Positions 52,761 to 62,402 of a stretch of 64,000 bases of DNA are shown piece after piece. The stretch lies in contig JADFZL010000001.1 of the NCBI GenBank assembly GCA_015232575.1, positions 310,001 to 374,000 on the forward strand, read 5' to 3'. Numbering within the stretch: position 1 is the first letter of the stretch; each line of letters starts with the position of its first letter. The position numbers and the translations under genes are program-made. The notes under the pieces were generated by a model. That model saw only the letters and a list, made by a program, of their open reading frames with translations, was not told the DNA's origin and made no database searches. Source of the stretch: Candidatus Rifleibacteriota bacterium. Lineage in GTDB: Bacteria; Muiribacteriota; Ozemobacteria; Ozemobacterales; Ozemobacteraceae.

Positions 52761-53251
52761 CAATGCAGGGACTTTTTTCGAGAATTTCAGAAATTCTTGA
52801 TAAGGAGTTCACTGTTTACAGCGAACTCCTTATCCTCTCGAAAAAAAAACGAGCTCTACTGCTTGAAAAATTCTCTACAGAACTGAACCTGATCGTTTCG
52901 AAAGAAGAAGAATGGGTAGAATCTCTTGTTCCTCTCGAAGAGGATCGGAGAGATATTGTCAACACTTTGACAGGCAATCCCGATTCTTCAATTGAAAAGC
53001 TGATTGATAACCCTGAATGCACTGAGGTTATCAAGTCGAAGATAGTATCGCTTTCGACGAATCTGAAAAATGTTCTTACAGAAATAAAACAATTGAACCA
53101 GGAGAACCAGGCATTACTTGAGCAAGCACTTGAATTGACGAGACATTCGCTAAAAATTTTAACATCTCCACCAAAGGACGCTGTATATAAATTTCCAGGT
53201 GCCAAAGGCACTGCAGTGGCTCCTTCTCGTCTGATTGACACAAAAATCTGA
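52757..53251 (+). CDS. flgN: Flagellar export chaperone FlgN
   Basis: Helical chaperone for the hook-junction proteins FlgK and FlgL. The 164-residue all-helical product starts FSRISEILDKEFTVYSELL, continues with LLLEKFSTELNLIVSKEEEWVESLVPLEEDR, and matches the FlgN pattern, including the heptad spacing. Located between flgM and flgK, the standard order. It overlaps flgM (ATGA). Confidence 0.88.
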   Translation: MTMQGLFSRISEILDKEFTVYSELLILSKKKRALLLEKFSTELNLIVSKEEEWVESLVPLEEDRRDIVNTLTGNPDSSIEKLIDNPECTEVIKSKIVSLSTNLKNVLTEIKQLNQENQALLEQALELTRHSLKILTSPPKDAVYKFPGAKGTAVAPSRLIDTKI

Positions 53252-53261
53252 TTTTTTCCTC

Positions 53262-53289
53262 TAATTTCTTATTTCCCAAACGCCGATAG
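53262..53289 (+). promoter_or_regulatory. Candidate sigma-28 promoter of flgK
   Basis: TAAT (53262-53265) then 16 bases then GCCGATAG (53282-53289), close to the flagellar consensus TAAA-N15-GCCGATAA. It lies 63 bases before the flgK ATG. A very similar arrangement precedes fliC. Confidence 0.5.
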
Positions 53290-53296
53290 TATGAAC

Positions 53297-53320
53297 AGGG
53301 GTATTAGATAAAAAGCCCCT
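53297..53320 (+). promoter_or_regulatory. Leader hairpin of flgK
   Basis: AGGGG (53297-53301) pairs with CCCCT (53316-53320) around a 14-base loop in the untranslated leader, upstream of the GGAGGCAAAT binding site. Matches in position a GGGG/CCCC hairpin in the fliC leader. Confidence 0.4.
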
Positions 53321-53352
53321 TTTCTCAGTCTTTACGACTACTGGAGGCAAAT

Positions 53353-55353
53353 ATGGGAGCAACTTTCTTTGGCCTTGAAATAGGCAAACGTGCAATTTTC
53401 GCGCAACGCGGACAAATTGACGTAACTTCCCACAATATCGCAAACCTGAATACCGAAGGGTATTCAAGACAAAGAGCTGTTCTGGGAACTGTTGCGCCGG
53501 TTTATGCCACAAATTTGTATGCTCCGCTGAGTGACGCTCAGTTCGGCGGCGGCGTTGATATTGCCAAAGTTCAGAATTTCAGAGATTCGTTCATTGATGC
53601 AAAGATCCTGCGTGAAAGAAGCAGCTTCGAAAAGAACACTGCAAGTAACGACATGCTGAAACAAGTTGAAGACATTATGAACGAGCCTGGCGAAGCCAGT
53701 CTGAGAGATCAGTTTGATACGTTCTGGGCATCATGGCAGAGTCTCTCCCAAAGTCCGGCAACACCTGAAATGAGAAGAGTTGTCATTCAGGATGCAGAGA
53801 ATCTTACATCTTACATCAATGATCTTGATGAGAGGCTGAGAAAGCTTCAGGGAGATTTTGAAAGCGAATACGAAGGTAGCATTCAAAACCAGCTTGAAAG
53901 CGCTGTCAAAGAAGTCAACAGTATTGCAAAACAGATTGCCGGACTGAACGTTGAAATCGAAAAAGTCGAAACCAGCAACGGCTCAGCAAACGATCTGCGT
54001 GATCGTCGCGAAAATCTTCTTGAAGACCTTTCAAAACTTGTTAACGTAGAAACACTTCAGGACACCCGCGGACACATGATTGTAAGAGTGGGAAGACACA
54101 CGCTGGTTCAGCACAGTGATACAAAAGATCTCAATTTAGCAAGAAAAGACGGCGATACTTTCCCGAGTCTCAGCTCAAACGAAGACTACACGCAATTTAC
54201 AGAAAAACCTGAAATTGCGGAAATGGTAATACAACATACCGCTGATTATCAGAACTACACTTTGAGCGTTGCCCAACTTGCGCAGGCACAAAAAAGCCGC
54301 TCCTATCTTACATTTCATCCAACTGATTCGGCACTTTCAAATTTTGGAATTTCGAGTGGCACGTTCAAGGTAAACGACCGCGAATTTTCGATGGATTCAA
54401 CAAAAACAAGCCTTCAGGATCTGGAGAAAATGGTTAATGCTGCCGGCATAAATGTAATTGCAAAAGTCAGCGAAACCGGGCAATTCCTTCTTGAATCTGC
54501 ATTAACCGGCAAAGACAATAATATCAAATTTGAAAACGGCACGAGCAATATCACCACAATTCTTGACATGCGTGAAGAAACATCAGCACAGGATGCAATA
54601 TTCACGATAAACGGAGTTCAGTATCAGACAGCTGAAAACACCTCTTCCAAATCAATGGCTGGTGTGACAATAATACTGAAAAAAGTTGGTACAACAAATG
54701 TCGATCTTCGTCCAATTGTTACTGATGGAAAAATCAGAGGTCTTCTCGAAGTCAGAGATGGCGCGATTCAGACACTGCGTGATCAACTGGATGAACTGGC
54801 ATATAACCTTGTAGTAGAAGTTAACGGAATCCACCGGGAAGGCTTTGGTCTTGACGGTGTAAGCGGAAGAAACTTTTTCCAGAGTATGGTTACAGACGAT
54901 CAATCTAATCCTTATAAAGATGCTGCAAAGAAAATTTCCATGGAAAGCTTCATTCTGAATGATGTGAATAAAATTGCTGCTGCCGAAGGAGTCTACGAAA
55001 ACGAAGGTGACAGACTGCCAACATACACTGGTGAAGGAGACGGCAGCAATGCAATAAAAATAGCTTCTCTGAAAAACAGCTTTTTCTTCATGGATGGGAA
55101 AGCTTCTTTTCATGAATTCACCTGCCACATGATCACTCAGGTCGGTGCAAGCAGTCAGCAGGCAGAAAACAGCATGAAATACACCGATGCGCTTATGACA
55201 CAACTCGAAGCAAAAAGAAGCGAAACAATGGGTGTTTCACTTGATGAGGAAATGGCTAATCTTATTAAGTTTCAACAGTCATACAATGCTGCTGCCAAGG
55301 TAATTTCAATTGTTGATGAAATGCTGGATAAAATAATCAACGGAATGATCTGA
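53353..55353 (+). CDS. flgK: Flagellar hook-associated protein 1 (FlgK)
   Basis: Hook-filament junction protein. N-terminal axial motif IDVTSHNIANLNTEGYSRQ is in the expected place, followed by the usual FlgK helical region (RLRKLQGDFESEYEGSIQ, VKEVNSIAKQIAGLNVEIEKV, SANDLRDRRENLLEDLSKLV) and the C-terminal axial helix (MANLIKFQQSYNAAAKVISIVDEMLDKIINGM). At 666 residues it is longer than the usual 450-550, mainly through a larger central domain. GGAGG lies five bases before ATG. Secreted by the flagellar export apparatus after FlgM release. Confidence 0.93.
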   Translation: MGATFFGLEIGKRAIFAQRGQIDVTSHNIANLNTEGYSRQRAVLGTVAPVYATNLYAPLSDAQFGGGVDIAKVQNFRDSFIDAKILRERSSFEKNTASNDMLKQVEDIMNEPGEASLRDQFDTFWASWQSLSQSPATPEMRRVVIQDAENLTSYINDLDERLRKLQGDFESEYEGSIQNQLESAVKEVNSIAKQIAGLNVEIEKVETSNGSANDLRDRRENLLEDLSKLVNVETLQDTRGHMIVRVGRHTLVQHSDTKDLNLARKDGDTFPSLSSNEDYTQFTEKPEIAEMVIQHTADYQNYTLSVAQLAQAQKSRSYLTFHPTDSALSNFGISSGTFKVNDREFSMDSTKTSLQDLEKMVNAAGINVIAKVSETGQFLLESALTGKDNNIKFENGTSNITTILDMREETSAQDAIFTINGVQYQTAENTSSKSMAGVTIILKKVGTTNVDLRPIVTDGKIRGLLEVRDGAIQTLRDQLDELAYNLVVEVNGIHREGFGLDGVSGRNFFQSMVTDDQSNPYKDAAKKISMESFILNDVNKIAAAEGVYENEGDRLPTYTGEGDGSNAIKIASLKNSFFFMDGKASFHEFTCHMITQVGASSQQAENSMKYTDALMTQLEAKRSETMGVSLDEEMANLIKFQQSYNAAAKVISIVDEMLDKIINGMI

Positions 55354-55364
55354 TTACACCGAGC

Positions 55365-55451
55365 TTTTTTTCCGCAGATTAGAACGATGACAAGATTGAA
55401 AGATTGAAAGAAAAGATTTGGGAGTTTTTTTTCCGCAGATTACGCAGATTT
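55365..55451 (+). repeat. CCGCAGATT repeats between flgK and flgL
   Basis: TTTTTTCCGCAGATT occurs twice (near 55365 and 55425), the second followed by ACGCAGATTTTAAAGAT, a motif common as a dispersed element. The surrounding purine-rich stretch (repeated AAAGA and GAAAG) up to 55540 contains no gene. Confidence 0.65.
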
Positions 55452-55597
55452 TAAAGATAAAAGATGAAGAGAGAAAAAGAATTAAAAGATAAAGAGATTT
55501 TAAAAGCAAAGAGATTTTAGAGATTTGGACAATATTTTTGTAGGTACAATGTTAACTAAGCCATAAACAGACGGCAATGTTAATAGGAGCAAACAGT

Positions 55598-58500
55598 ATG
55601 AACAGAATAAGTACGCAGTATGTTACCAATTCATTTATTAAGGCACTCAACAAAAACGTTGATAACCTTTCCAGGCTTCAGATTCAGATCAGTTCGGGAC
55701 AGCAGATAACAAGACCTTCTGAGAATGTCTTCAACAACGCACTTTCCATGAATGGAAAGTCTGAATTGTACAGCGTCCAGAAGTATCTGTCAAACATCTC
55801 TTACACACAAAACTGGCTTGACAATACTGAATCGGGCGTATTGTCAATTGAAACAGCTATTCAGAGAGCACGTGAACTGGCAGTTCAGGGCGCGAACGAC
55901 ACGCTTGTACAAACTGACCGTGACCTGATTGCCAAAGAGATGGATGAATTGATAAATCACATTATGGATGTCTCAAACTCTGACGTCGGAGGCGAATTTC
56001 TGTTTGCCGGGCAGAAGGTAAATTCAAAGCCTTTTTCTGGTCTTGAGGGACGTTCAGAGAACATGATGATGAGCGTGGTGACTTACAGCAAAGGGGAACT
56101 TCGTAAAGACATCAATCAGTTCAACTTCACAAGCGTTTTATATGCCGGGAATTCCGGGAAAATAATGAGTGAAATTGAAACTGGTAAAACAGTTCAGAAA
56201 AATACTTCCGGCAATGAGCTTTTTTTCAGAGGAGATTCCTACTCAGCAGTGGAACCGAATTTTAAAACTCTTTCTGCGCCTTTAAACAAAATGATGCCTC
56301 TGTCTGTTTTAAACGATGGAAAAGGCGTTCAGCCCGGAACAATTTTGATTACTGACCAGAATGGAATAGAAAGAAGTATTGATCTTTCTACTGCGCAAAG
56401 GCTTGATGACGTAATTTATCTGATAAATAAAACAGGCTCATTCGAGGCCGGAATAGATGAAACGCCATCTGACACGGCAAAAGCCCTCGGTCTTTATGCA
56501 GACTCCGGACCGGATACAAGCATTTTCGGACAACCCGATCTTGCAATGCAAAGCGTTCTCACTCCGCTCTGGCAGCTTAACAACGGCATGGGTGTTCCAG
56601 ATGGATTTCTGAGCATAAATACCCGTGACGGCAAAAACTGGCGTGTAGACCTGACTAATGCAACAACTGTCCAGGATGCCCTCGACTCGATTAACGCAGT
56701 TGGCGGAGGAAACGTTCTACAGGCTAATTTCAATTCAATTTATCACAGACTTGAAATAACTGATAAAAGCGGCGGAACAGGCACATTTTCTATTGACTCA
56801 ATGAAAAATCAGCTTTATGTTAAAGATCTTCCGGCAAAGACAGCCGCAGACATGCGCTTGCTGTCTACTATTCCGGCAGGATCACCTGTAAATGTCATTT
56901 CATCAGTTTATGATCCGGCAATTCTTTCAGAGGGAACACCTCTATCGTCTCTTAATGGCGGCAATGGGATCGAATCAGGGTTCCTGAACATTACCACCAA
57001 AGATGGCACTGCAACTAATGTTGACTTGAAAACCGCAATAACAATTAAGGACACTATTGATCTCATTAACGCATCCGGTGCAAATGTTACAGCTGCATTT
57101 GACATAGCCACCAAAACAATGAAAATCACTGACAACACCGGTGGAGCTGGCGCTTTCAGCATTGGTGAATTATATGGAAACAATCAGATTTCTATAAAAG
57201 AAGTCTCCACAGTTGCAAAAAACCTTGGATTATTAAAATCAGCTCAGGGAAATCAGCTCTTTGGCGACACGGTAGGAGCTGGCGGGCTTATCGCTACAGA
57301 CAATCTCACAAACCTCTTAACCGTTCCGGAAAAAAACGTTATGGTACTTCGCGGACATGATGATAAACCTGTTCAGGTTGATCTGCGAGATGCTGTGACT
57401 ATTCAGGACGTCCTATCTAAAATCAATAATACAAAGCAGTTCAATGCCATCTGGGACGTTCCGGGGCAGAGGTTTATTGTTACCGATCTTTCATCGCTTG
57501 CCGGCACTGGCGGAATTGCTGGAGAGGAATTTACAAATACTGCACGCGATCTGGGACTTCTAGGCAACAACGTATTAAATCCAACCACGAATATGCTTGT
57601 TGGAACTGCTATACAAACACAGAGCCTGCCAACAATTGTATCTTCAATTGATATGGACCCGATTATTGAAGGCACCACAGAGCTTTCCTCGCTCAATAAC
57701 AGCAGTATTTTCAATAAGGGAGTTCAGCTCGGACGCATAAGAATTACTGACAAAGCAGGTGTCACATCAATAATTGATTTAAGAGGCAGCAAAACGGTTC
57801 AGGATGTTATGGACAGAATAAACAGTCCATACAGCGGACTTTACATTGAAGCGAAAATTAATGAGGATAAAAATGGGCTGGAGATTGTTGATAAAAATCG
57901 TGGTGCAACGGGCTGGTTTGAAATAGTAGACATTGATTCGACGGCAGCCGCAGATCTTGGAATCTCAAAAAGAACCATTGACAATCGTCTTATTGGTGGC
58001 GATCTGGACCCGGCACTTCTCGAAAGTACTCCTGTTACTTCATTGAGAAACGGTGGAGTACCTCTCGGTAAAATTTTTGTACAAAGTGGTGATTACACAG
58101 GTGAGATTGACCTGAGTGGTGCTAAAACGGTTGGCGACATCATTCAAAAATTGTCCATGACCGATACCAGGTTCAATCTGGCAGCCTGGATAAACAGTGA
58201 TAAAAAGGGTCTGAACCTTTCCAACACAAAAAATCAGGCTTTTATAAAGGTTCGAAATGAGGGCGAAGTTTCTGAGGGTTCCGCATCAGCTCTCGGGCTT
58301 GGCGGTTCACGAAGTTTGTTTCAGACATTGATAGATCTTCGTGACAACCTGCTACGCGGTGATTCACGTGCAATATCTGAAAGAAGTATTGCTGAAATCT
58401 CAAAAGACCTTGAAAGAGTTCTGGAACTGCATTCTGAGGTTGGCGCAAGAACGAACCGGGTAACTCAGTCAAAAGAAAAACAAACTAATTTAGGTTTAAC

Positions 58501-58645
58501 TATAAACAATTTGCTTGAAAAGGTCGAGAATATAGACATGGCTGAAGCAATTACACGAATGGCACAGTATGAGACTGCATATAAGGCAGCCCTGGAAGTT
58601 GGTTCAAGAATTATGCAGACATCGCTCATGGATTTTCTAAAATAA
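55598..58645 (+). CDS. flgL: Flagellar hook-associated protein 3 (FlgL), giant form with six repeated modules
   Basis: Second hook-filament junction protein. The ends are typical of FlgL: N-terminal ISTQYVTNSFIKALNKNVDNL with QISSGQQITRPSENVF, RARELAVQGAND and FLFAGQ, and the C-terminal VENIDMAEAITRMAQYETAYKAALEVG. The length is 1015 residues against about 300 normally. The insert contains six related modules starting near residues 233, 324, 448, 577, 696 and 812, each with a core like SLN-G-G then IxIxTxDG then xIDLxxAxTVQDxxxxIN, which looks like the flagellin-IN motif. ATG 55598 has AGGAG eight bases upstream. Confidence 0.9.
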   Translation: MNRISTQYVTNSFIKALNKNVDNLSRLQIQISSGQQITRPSENVFNNALSMNGKSELYSVQKYLSNISYTQNWLDNTESGVLSIETAIQRARELAVQGANDTLVQTDRDLIAKEMDELINHIMDVSNSDVGGEFLFAGQKVNSKPFSGLEGRSENMMMSVVTYSKGELRKDINQFNFTSVLYAGNSGKIMSEIETGKTVQKNTSGNELFFRGDSYSAVEPNFKTLSAPLNKMMPLSVLNDGKGVQPGTILITDQNGIERSIDLSTAQRLDDVIYLINKTGSFEAGIDETPSDTAKALGLYADSGPDTSIFGQPDLAMQSVLTPLWQLNNGMGVPDGFLSINTRDGKNWRVDLTNATTVQDALDSINAVGGGNVLQANFNSIYHRLEITDKSGGTGTFSIDSMKNQLYVKDLPAKTAADMRLLSTIPAGSPVNVISSVYDPAILSEGTPLSSLNGGNGIESGFLNITTKDGTATNVDLKTAITIKDTIDLINASGANVTAAFDIATKTMKITDNTGGAGAFSIGELYGNNQISIKEVSTVAKNLGLLKSAQGNQLFGDTVGAGGLIATDNLTNLLTVPEKNVMVLRGHDDKPVQVDLRDAVTIQDVLSKINNTKQFNAIWDVPGQRFIVTDLSSLAGTGGIAGEEFTNTARDLGLLGNNVLNPTTNMLVGTAIQTQSLPTIVSSIDMDPIIEGTTELSSLNNSSIFNKGVQLGRIRITDKAGVTSIIDLRGSKTVQDVMDRINSPYSGLYIEAKINEDKNGLEIVDKNRGATGWFEIVDIDSTAAADLGISKRTIDNRLIGGDLDPALLESTPVTSLRNGGVPLGKIFVQSGDYTGEIDLSGAKTVGDIIQKLSMTDTRFNLAAWINSDKKGLNLSNTKNQAFIKVRNEGEVSEGSASALGLGGSRSLFQTLIDLRDNLLRGDSRAISERSIAEISKDLERVLELHSEVGARTNRVTQSKEKQTNLGLTINNLLEKVENIDMAEAITRMAQYETAYKAALEVGSRIMQTSLMDFLK

Positions 58646-58657
58646 ATGGGACTAAGT

Positions 58658-59164
58658 ATGAAATATAATACGGCAAGATTTGGTGAAATTGAAGTTCCGA
58701 AAGAAGAAGTTGTGTTCTTTCCAGAGGGGCTTTTCGGTTTCAGTAGTTATCATAACTACGTTATATTCAACACTCAAGATGGAAGCCCATTCCGCTGGCT
58801 TCAATCCCTTGATGACGGCGATCTTGCCTTTGTCATTATTGAGCCCCTGAATTTCATGTTTTCATACGACCTGGAAGTCTCTGACGACGAGACTTCCTTT
58901 CTTGGTTTAGTTAATCCGGAGGACGCTGTACTGTATGTAATTGTTACAATACCTGAAAACACAGCTGATATGACCGCTAATCTTCAGGGTCCCCTGGTTA
59001 TTAACATTCAGAACCGCAAGGGTAAACAGATCATTTCTACTAACCAGAAACATTCTGTAAAAGTCAAAGTTGTAGATGAACTGGCAAAAAGAGAAGCAAA
59101 AATAAAAGAAGCTGAGAAAGCAAATAAGTCCGAAGCTCCCCGCGTTGTGGAGGGTCAAGGATAA
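58658..59164 (+). CDS. fliW: Flagellar assembly factor FliW
   Basis: Binds either flagellin or CsrA and so links flagellin level to its translation. The 168-residue protein shows family landmarks [32 protein letters not shown] and [33 protein letters not shown]. The basic C-terminal tail of about 25 residues is longer than usual. ATG 58658 matches the family N-terminus; an in-frame ATG at 58646, directly after the flgL stop, would add four residues. csrA follows with a one-base overlap. Confidence 0.92.
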   Translation: MKYNTARFGEIEVPKEEVVFFPEGLFGFSSYHNYVIFNTQDGSPFRWLQSLDDGDLAFVIIEPLNFMFSYDLEVSDDETSFLGLVNPEDAVLYVIVTIPENTADMTANLQGPLVINIQNRKGKQIISTNQKHSVKVKVVDELAKREAKIKEAEKANKSEAPRVVEGQG

Positions 59165-59415
59165 TGCTTGTTCTGACGAGAAAGATAGATGAGAAGATAA
59201 TTATCGGTGATGACATTCAGATTGTGCTTGTCGATATCGGAAAAGATCAGGTTAAAATCGGCATAAATGCACCAAAGAATGTCAAAGTTCATCGATATGA
59301 AGTGTATGAAGAAATTCAGCGAGAAAACCGTGAAGCGGCGAAATCCAAGAAGGTTGATCTCATTAAAGATCTTCCGATGGACATTTTGAAAAATATTGGT
59401 AAAAAAATAATTTAG
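59164..59415 (+). CDS. csrA: Carbon storage regulator CsrA
   Basis: Small dimeric RNA-binding protein that blocks translation by covering GGA motifs near ribosome binding sites. The 83-residue sequence starts [20 protein letters not shown] and continues with [22 protein letters not shown], standard CsrA, with a slightly longer C-terminal tail. In the fliW-csrA-flagellin order, FliW sequesters CsrA until flagellin binds FliW; the GGAGG of the fliC leader is a likely target. Confidence 0.95.
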   Translation: MLVLTRKIDEKIIIGDDIQIVLVDIGKDQVKIGINAPKNVKVHRYEVYEEIQRENREAAKSKKVDLIKDLPMDILKNIGKKII

Positions 59416-59488
59416 AGCAAAATAGCATGAAATAATGAGGATTATTGCAAAATCAGCGATTTTTAGTAAATAACCGCGGAAAATCAGT

Positions 59489-59518
59489 CTAATGGATTAG
59501 GCTAAAGGTTTCCGATGG
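59489..59518 (+). promoter_or_regulatory. Candidate sigma-28 promoter of fliC
   Basis: CTAAT (59489-59493), 17 bases, then TCCGATGG (59511-59518), compared with CTAAT, 16 bases, GCCGATAG ahead of flgK. It ends 66 bases before the flagellin ATG, nearly the same distance as at flgK (63). The match to consensus is partial. Confidence 0.4.
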
Positions 59519-59527
59519 TTTAAGTAT

Positions 59528-59566
59528 ACCGGGGTACAAGCATAAAAAAAAGACAAACACCCCGTA
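59528..59566 (+). promoter_or_regulatory. Leader hairpin of fliC, possible CsrA control site
   Basis: CGGGGT (59530-59535) pairs with ACCCCG (59559-59564), extendable by TA and one bulged C, around a 23-base A-rich loop. It lies just before the GGAGGCAAAAC binding site. Together they could form the two-GGA target of CsrA; this is inference from position. Confidence 0.45.
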
Positions 59567-59584
59567 AATGTATGGAGGCAAAAC

Positions 59585-62176
59585 ATGGCCCTGAGAATCA
59601 ACACAAACGTGACGGCTCTCACCGCTCACAAAAACCTGGCTATCAATGACGATCGTCTTTCTGGGACAATTGAGCGCCTTTCATCGGGTTTGCGCATTAA
59701 CAGAGCCGGTGACGACGCTGCGGGTCTGGCTATCTCAGAAAAATTGCGCACCCAGGTGCGCGGTATCAATCAGGCCATCAGAAATGTCCAGGATGGAATC
59801 AGTCTTATTCAGACAGCAGAAGGTGCTCTTAATGAAACCACGAGCATGCTTCAGAGAATGCGCGAGCTTGCACTTCAGGCAAGTACTGAAACTCTCACAA
59901 CAACAGACCGTCTTGAACTTCAGAAGGAAATCAATCAGCTCAAGGAAGACATCAACAGGATTTCCTACGGAACTGAATTCAACACAAGAAAACTTCTTGA
60001 TGGTTCGGGAACTGCTGATGTATCAACGAGTGACCCTGCTAATCTTGAAGGTCTTGTTACAGGCGAAGTTCAGACTTTCACAGACTTTTCAGTTGTTGTA
60101 ACACCACAGATTCAAACCGCTGCAGATGGCAGTCAGGTCGAAATGAAAGGCACTCCGCAAGTTCAACGTTCGGCAATTTTCATGCGCACTGACGGAGTAA
60201 TTGCTTCTGCATCGACAACACTTCAATCAATTTCAAATTTTTACGATTCAAATGGAGTTTTCATTCTTGAAATTCCACAGACACTTTACATTCAGGGTGA
60301 TAATTCAGAAGGAACTTTTGAAGTAAGCAAGCATTTGAAACTCAGTGAGCTTGCGACAAGAATTCAGGATGCAATACTGGGTGATCAGCTTGGCAAAGGT
60401 CTGTTTTTCGAAGGCTCAACATGTAAGATTGCGACTACCGGAGATGATAACGGACAATTTACCGTTACTTCCGGAAAAATGGGAAAAGTCGGCAGAGTGA
60501 CTTTTAACGGCGAGGAAAGCCTTATTAAGACTCTCGCCTTCAGCGAAGTGATTCCGCCCACTGATCCGGTTTATGATATCAAAGTGACAAATCTTGGTAA
60601 CCCATCAGGCGAAAGAACCACTGTTAGCACTCATGTCGCCGGAAACCGTGCCACAGGGCTTGTTGCAGGACTGGACCTCATGTTTACACCGCCTACTGCA
60701 ACACATCTTGAGTCTGCTTCGGGTGTACTTGGTGTAAAGATTTCCCCGACAATTACTTTCGATGTCGACGATTCTGATCCGGCTACCGACCCGAGAACCA
60801 TAAACATTCCAGAGGGAAATTACTCTCTTACATCTATATCTGATATGATCAATGCACAAATATTGACTCCGGTCGCAGCAGCTCCATCTATCAGATCAAT
60901 GGTTGAAGACAACAAAATTAAGTTTTATACAATCAATAATCAGACAGGTTCCGCCGGTTTGATAAGCATATATAATACCAATCCGACCAACAACCAGTTG
61001 AACATTGACAACAGCTCGTGGCGAGGAACAGGTGGAAACCCCGGCAAGATCGATGGTACAACCGCAATGACTGATTTTATCAGTTTTGATAATACCTCAC
61101 CTCTTACAATTGTAGACGAACACGGTAATACAGTACCAGTAAACCTTGCAGCTTCATATCCAGGCGGAATGACTTCTCTTATTGATTCGATAAATGGCCA
61201 ATTAGGTTCGGTTAAGATAAGAGCTTTTAACAATAACGGTTCAATTCAGTTCAAAGCCATTGAAACTGGTGTCCTGTCAGGCTTTACATTGAGCGAAGGC
61301 GCTCCTGGAACCAACCTCGGTTTAATGAAAATTTATAATAATCCTGTTGTTGCAACCGGTGATTCTGGTGGCGATTTTGCTACAACGCTATTTTCTCCGG
61401 AAGAAACAGCAACCGATTGGGGCGTTGTTGTTGATGGAACTGCAGGAACCGATGACATGAAGTTTTTCCTCAGCGATCTGAACGGAAAAAACACTACTGT
61501 AACTATTCCAGCCGACGCCAGCGGATCAAATTTCCGAACACTCACTTCAATAATAAATGAGATCAACAGCCAATGCACAACAAATGGAGTTGATATCAGA
61601 TCAGAATATCTTGATCCAACACATTCACTCAAAATTTATTCCAAGATCCCGGGCAAAGATGGAACAGTTACTATTTCAGACGTGGGTAATGGCATTAACA
61701 CGCTTTACGGAGACATGGGAATAGAATCAAAAACTTATCAGAATGGTGTTGGACAATACGCTTTTACAATGCATGTTAAAGACGCGTTTGTACAATTTCA
61801 GATAGGTCCGAATCAGGGACACTTTACTAAAGCAAACATAATAAGAACAGACGTAAAAGCTCTTGGAATAGAGGATCTTAATGTTACAAATGTCAGGGTA
61901 TCACAGGAAGCAATCTTTCTTGTAGACAGGGCGCTACAGAGAGTATCTTCAGAGCGTTCCAAGCTCGGTGCGGTGCAGAATCGCATGGAATACACCACCA
62001 ACAGTCTTCGAGTCTCTCTGGAAAATGTATCTGCCTCAGAATCGCGTATTAGAGATGTAGATATGGCAAGGGAAGTGGTTGAAATGACAAGATTCCAGAT
62101 CCTCCAGCAGGCAAGTAACTCAATGTTAGCTCAGGCTAACGCTACTGCCCAGAAAGTACTCGATCTCTTAAGGTAA
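59585..62176 (+). CDS. fliC: Flagellin, long form
   Basis: Filament subunit. Conserved D0/D1 ends are complete: N-terminal MALRINTNVTALTAHKNL, GTIERLSSGLRINRAGDDA and ALNETTSMLQRMRELALQAS; C-terminal RVSSERSKLGAVQNRMEYT, then SRIRDVDMAREVVEMTRFQIL. In between is a variable region of about 630 residues, making 863 in total, well above typical flagellins of 270-500. It contains modules like the FlgL repeats (e.g. TIVDEHGNTVPVNL and FFLSDLNGKNTTVTI). GGAGG lies six bases before ATG. A terminator follows 30 bases after the stop. Confidence 0.95.
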   Translation: MALRINTNVTALTAHKNLAINDDRLSGTIERLSSGLRINRAGDDAAGLAISEKLRTQVRGINQAIRNVQDGISLIQTAEGALNETTSMLQRMRELALQASTETLTTTDRLELQKEINQLKEDINRISYGTEFNTRKLLDGSGTADVSTSDPANLEGLVTGEVQTFTDFSVVVTPQIQTAADGSQVEMKGTPQVQRSAIFMRTDGVIASASTTLQSISNFYDSNGVFILEIPQTLYIQGDNSEGTFEVSKHLKLSELATRIQDAILGDQLGKGLFFEGSTCKIATTGDDNGQFTVTSGKMGKVGRVTFNGEESLIKTLAFSEVIPPTDPVYDIKVTNLGNPSGERTTVSTHVAGNRATGLVAGLDLMFTPPTATHLESASGVLGVKISPTITFDVDDSDPATDPRTINIPEGNYSLTSISDMINAQILTPVAAAPSIRSMVEDNKIKFYTINNQTGSAGLISIYNTNPTNNQLNIDNSSWRGTGGNPGKIDGTTAMTDFISFDNTSPLTIVDEHGNTVPVNLAASYPGGMTSLIDSINGQLGSVKIRAFNNNGSIQFKAIETGVLSGFTLSEGAPGTNLGLMKIYNNPVVATGDSGGDFATTLFSPEETATDWGVVVDGTAGTDDMKFFLSDLNGKNTTVTIPADASGSNFRTLTSIINEINSQCTTNGVDIRSEYLDPTHSLKIYSKIPGKDGTVTISDVGNGINTLYGDMGIESKTYQNGVGQYAFTMHVKDAFVQFQIGPNQGHFTKANIIRTDVKALGIEDLNVTNVRVSQEAIFLVDRALQRVSSERSKLGAVQNRMEYTTNSLRVSLENVSASESRIRDVDMAREVVEMTRFQILQQASNSMLAQANATAQKVLDLLR

Positions 62177-62206
62177 AACTCGTACTCACAATCTCTACTC
62201 CAAACC

Positions 62207-62235
62207 AAAGACCGCGAAAACGCGGTCTTTTTATT
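62207..62235 (+). terminator. Intrinsic terminator of fliC
   Basis: AAAGACCGCG and CGCGGTCTTT form a perfect ten-base stem with an AAAA loop, followed by TTATTTAT. A textbook terminator closing the flagellar cluster. Confidence 0.93.
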
Positions 62236-62315
62236 TATCAGGATACTCTTCTAAAACTTCTTCTAAACTTCTTGCATGACATGATTCGAATATGTTATGC
62301 TGAAATATCAACTAT

Positions 62316-62389
62316 GCGCCCATAGCTCAGCTGGATAGAGCGTTTGCCTCCGGAGCAAAAGGCCAGGGGTTCGAATCCCTTTGGGCGCG
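62316..62389 (+). tRNA. tRNA-Arg (anticodon CCG)
   Basis: A 74-base cloverleaf: acceptor GCGCCCA/TGGGCGC, D arm with AGCTCAGCTGGATAGAGC, anticodon stem TTTGC/GCAAA enclosing loop CTCCGGA (anticodon CCG at 62350-62352, reading CGG), and T arm with AGGGGTTCGAATCCCT. G is the discriminator base; CCA is not encoded. It stands alone between fliC and a convergent partition-type gene. Confidence 0.95.
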
Positions 62390-62402
62390 ATGATTCTTCA
62401 AA

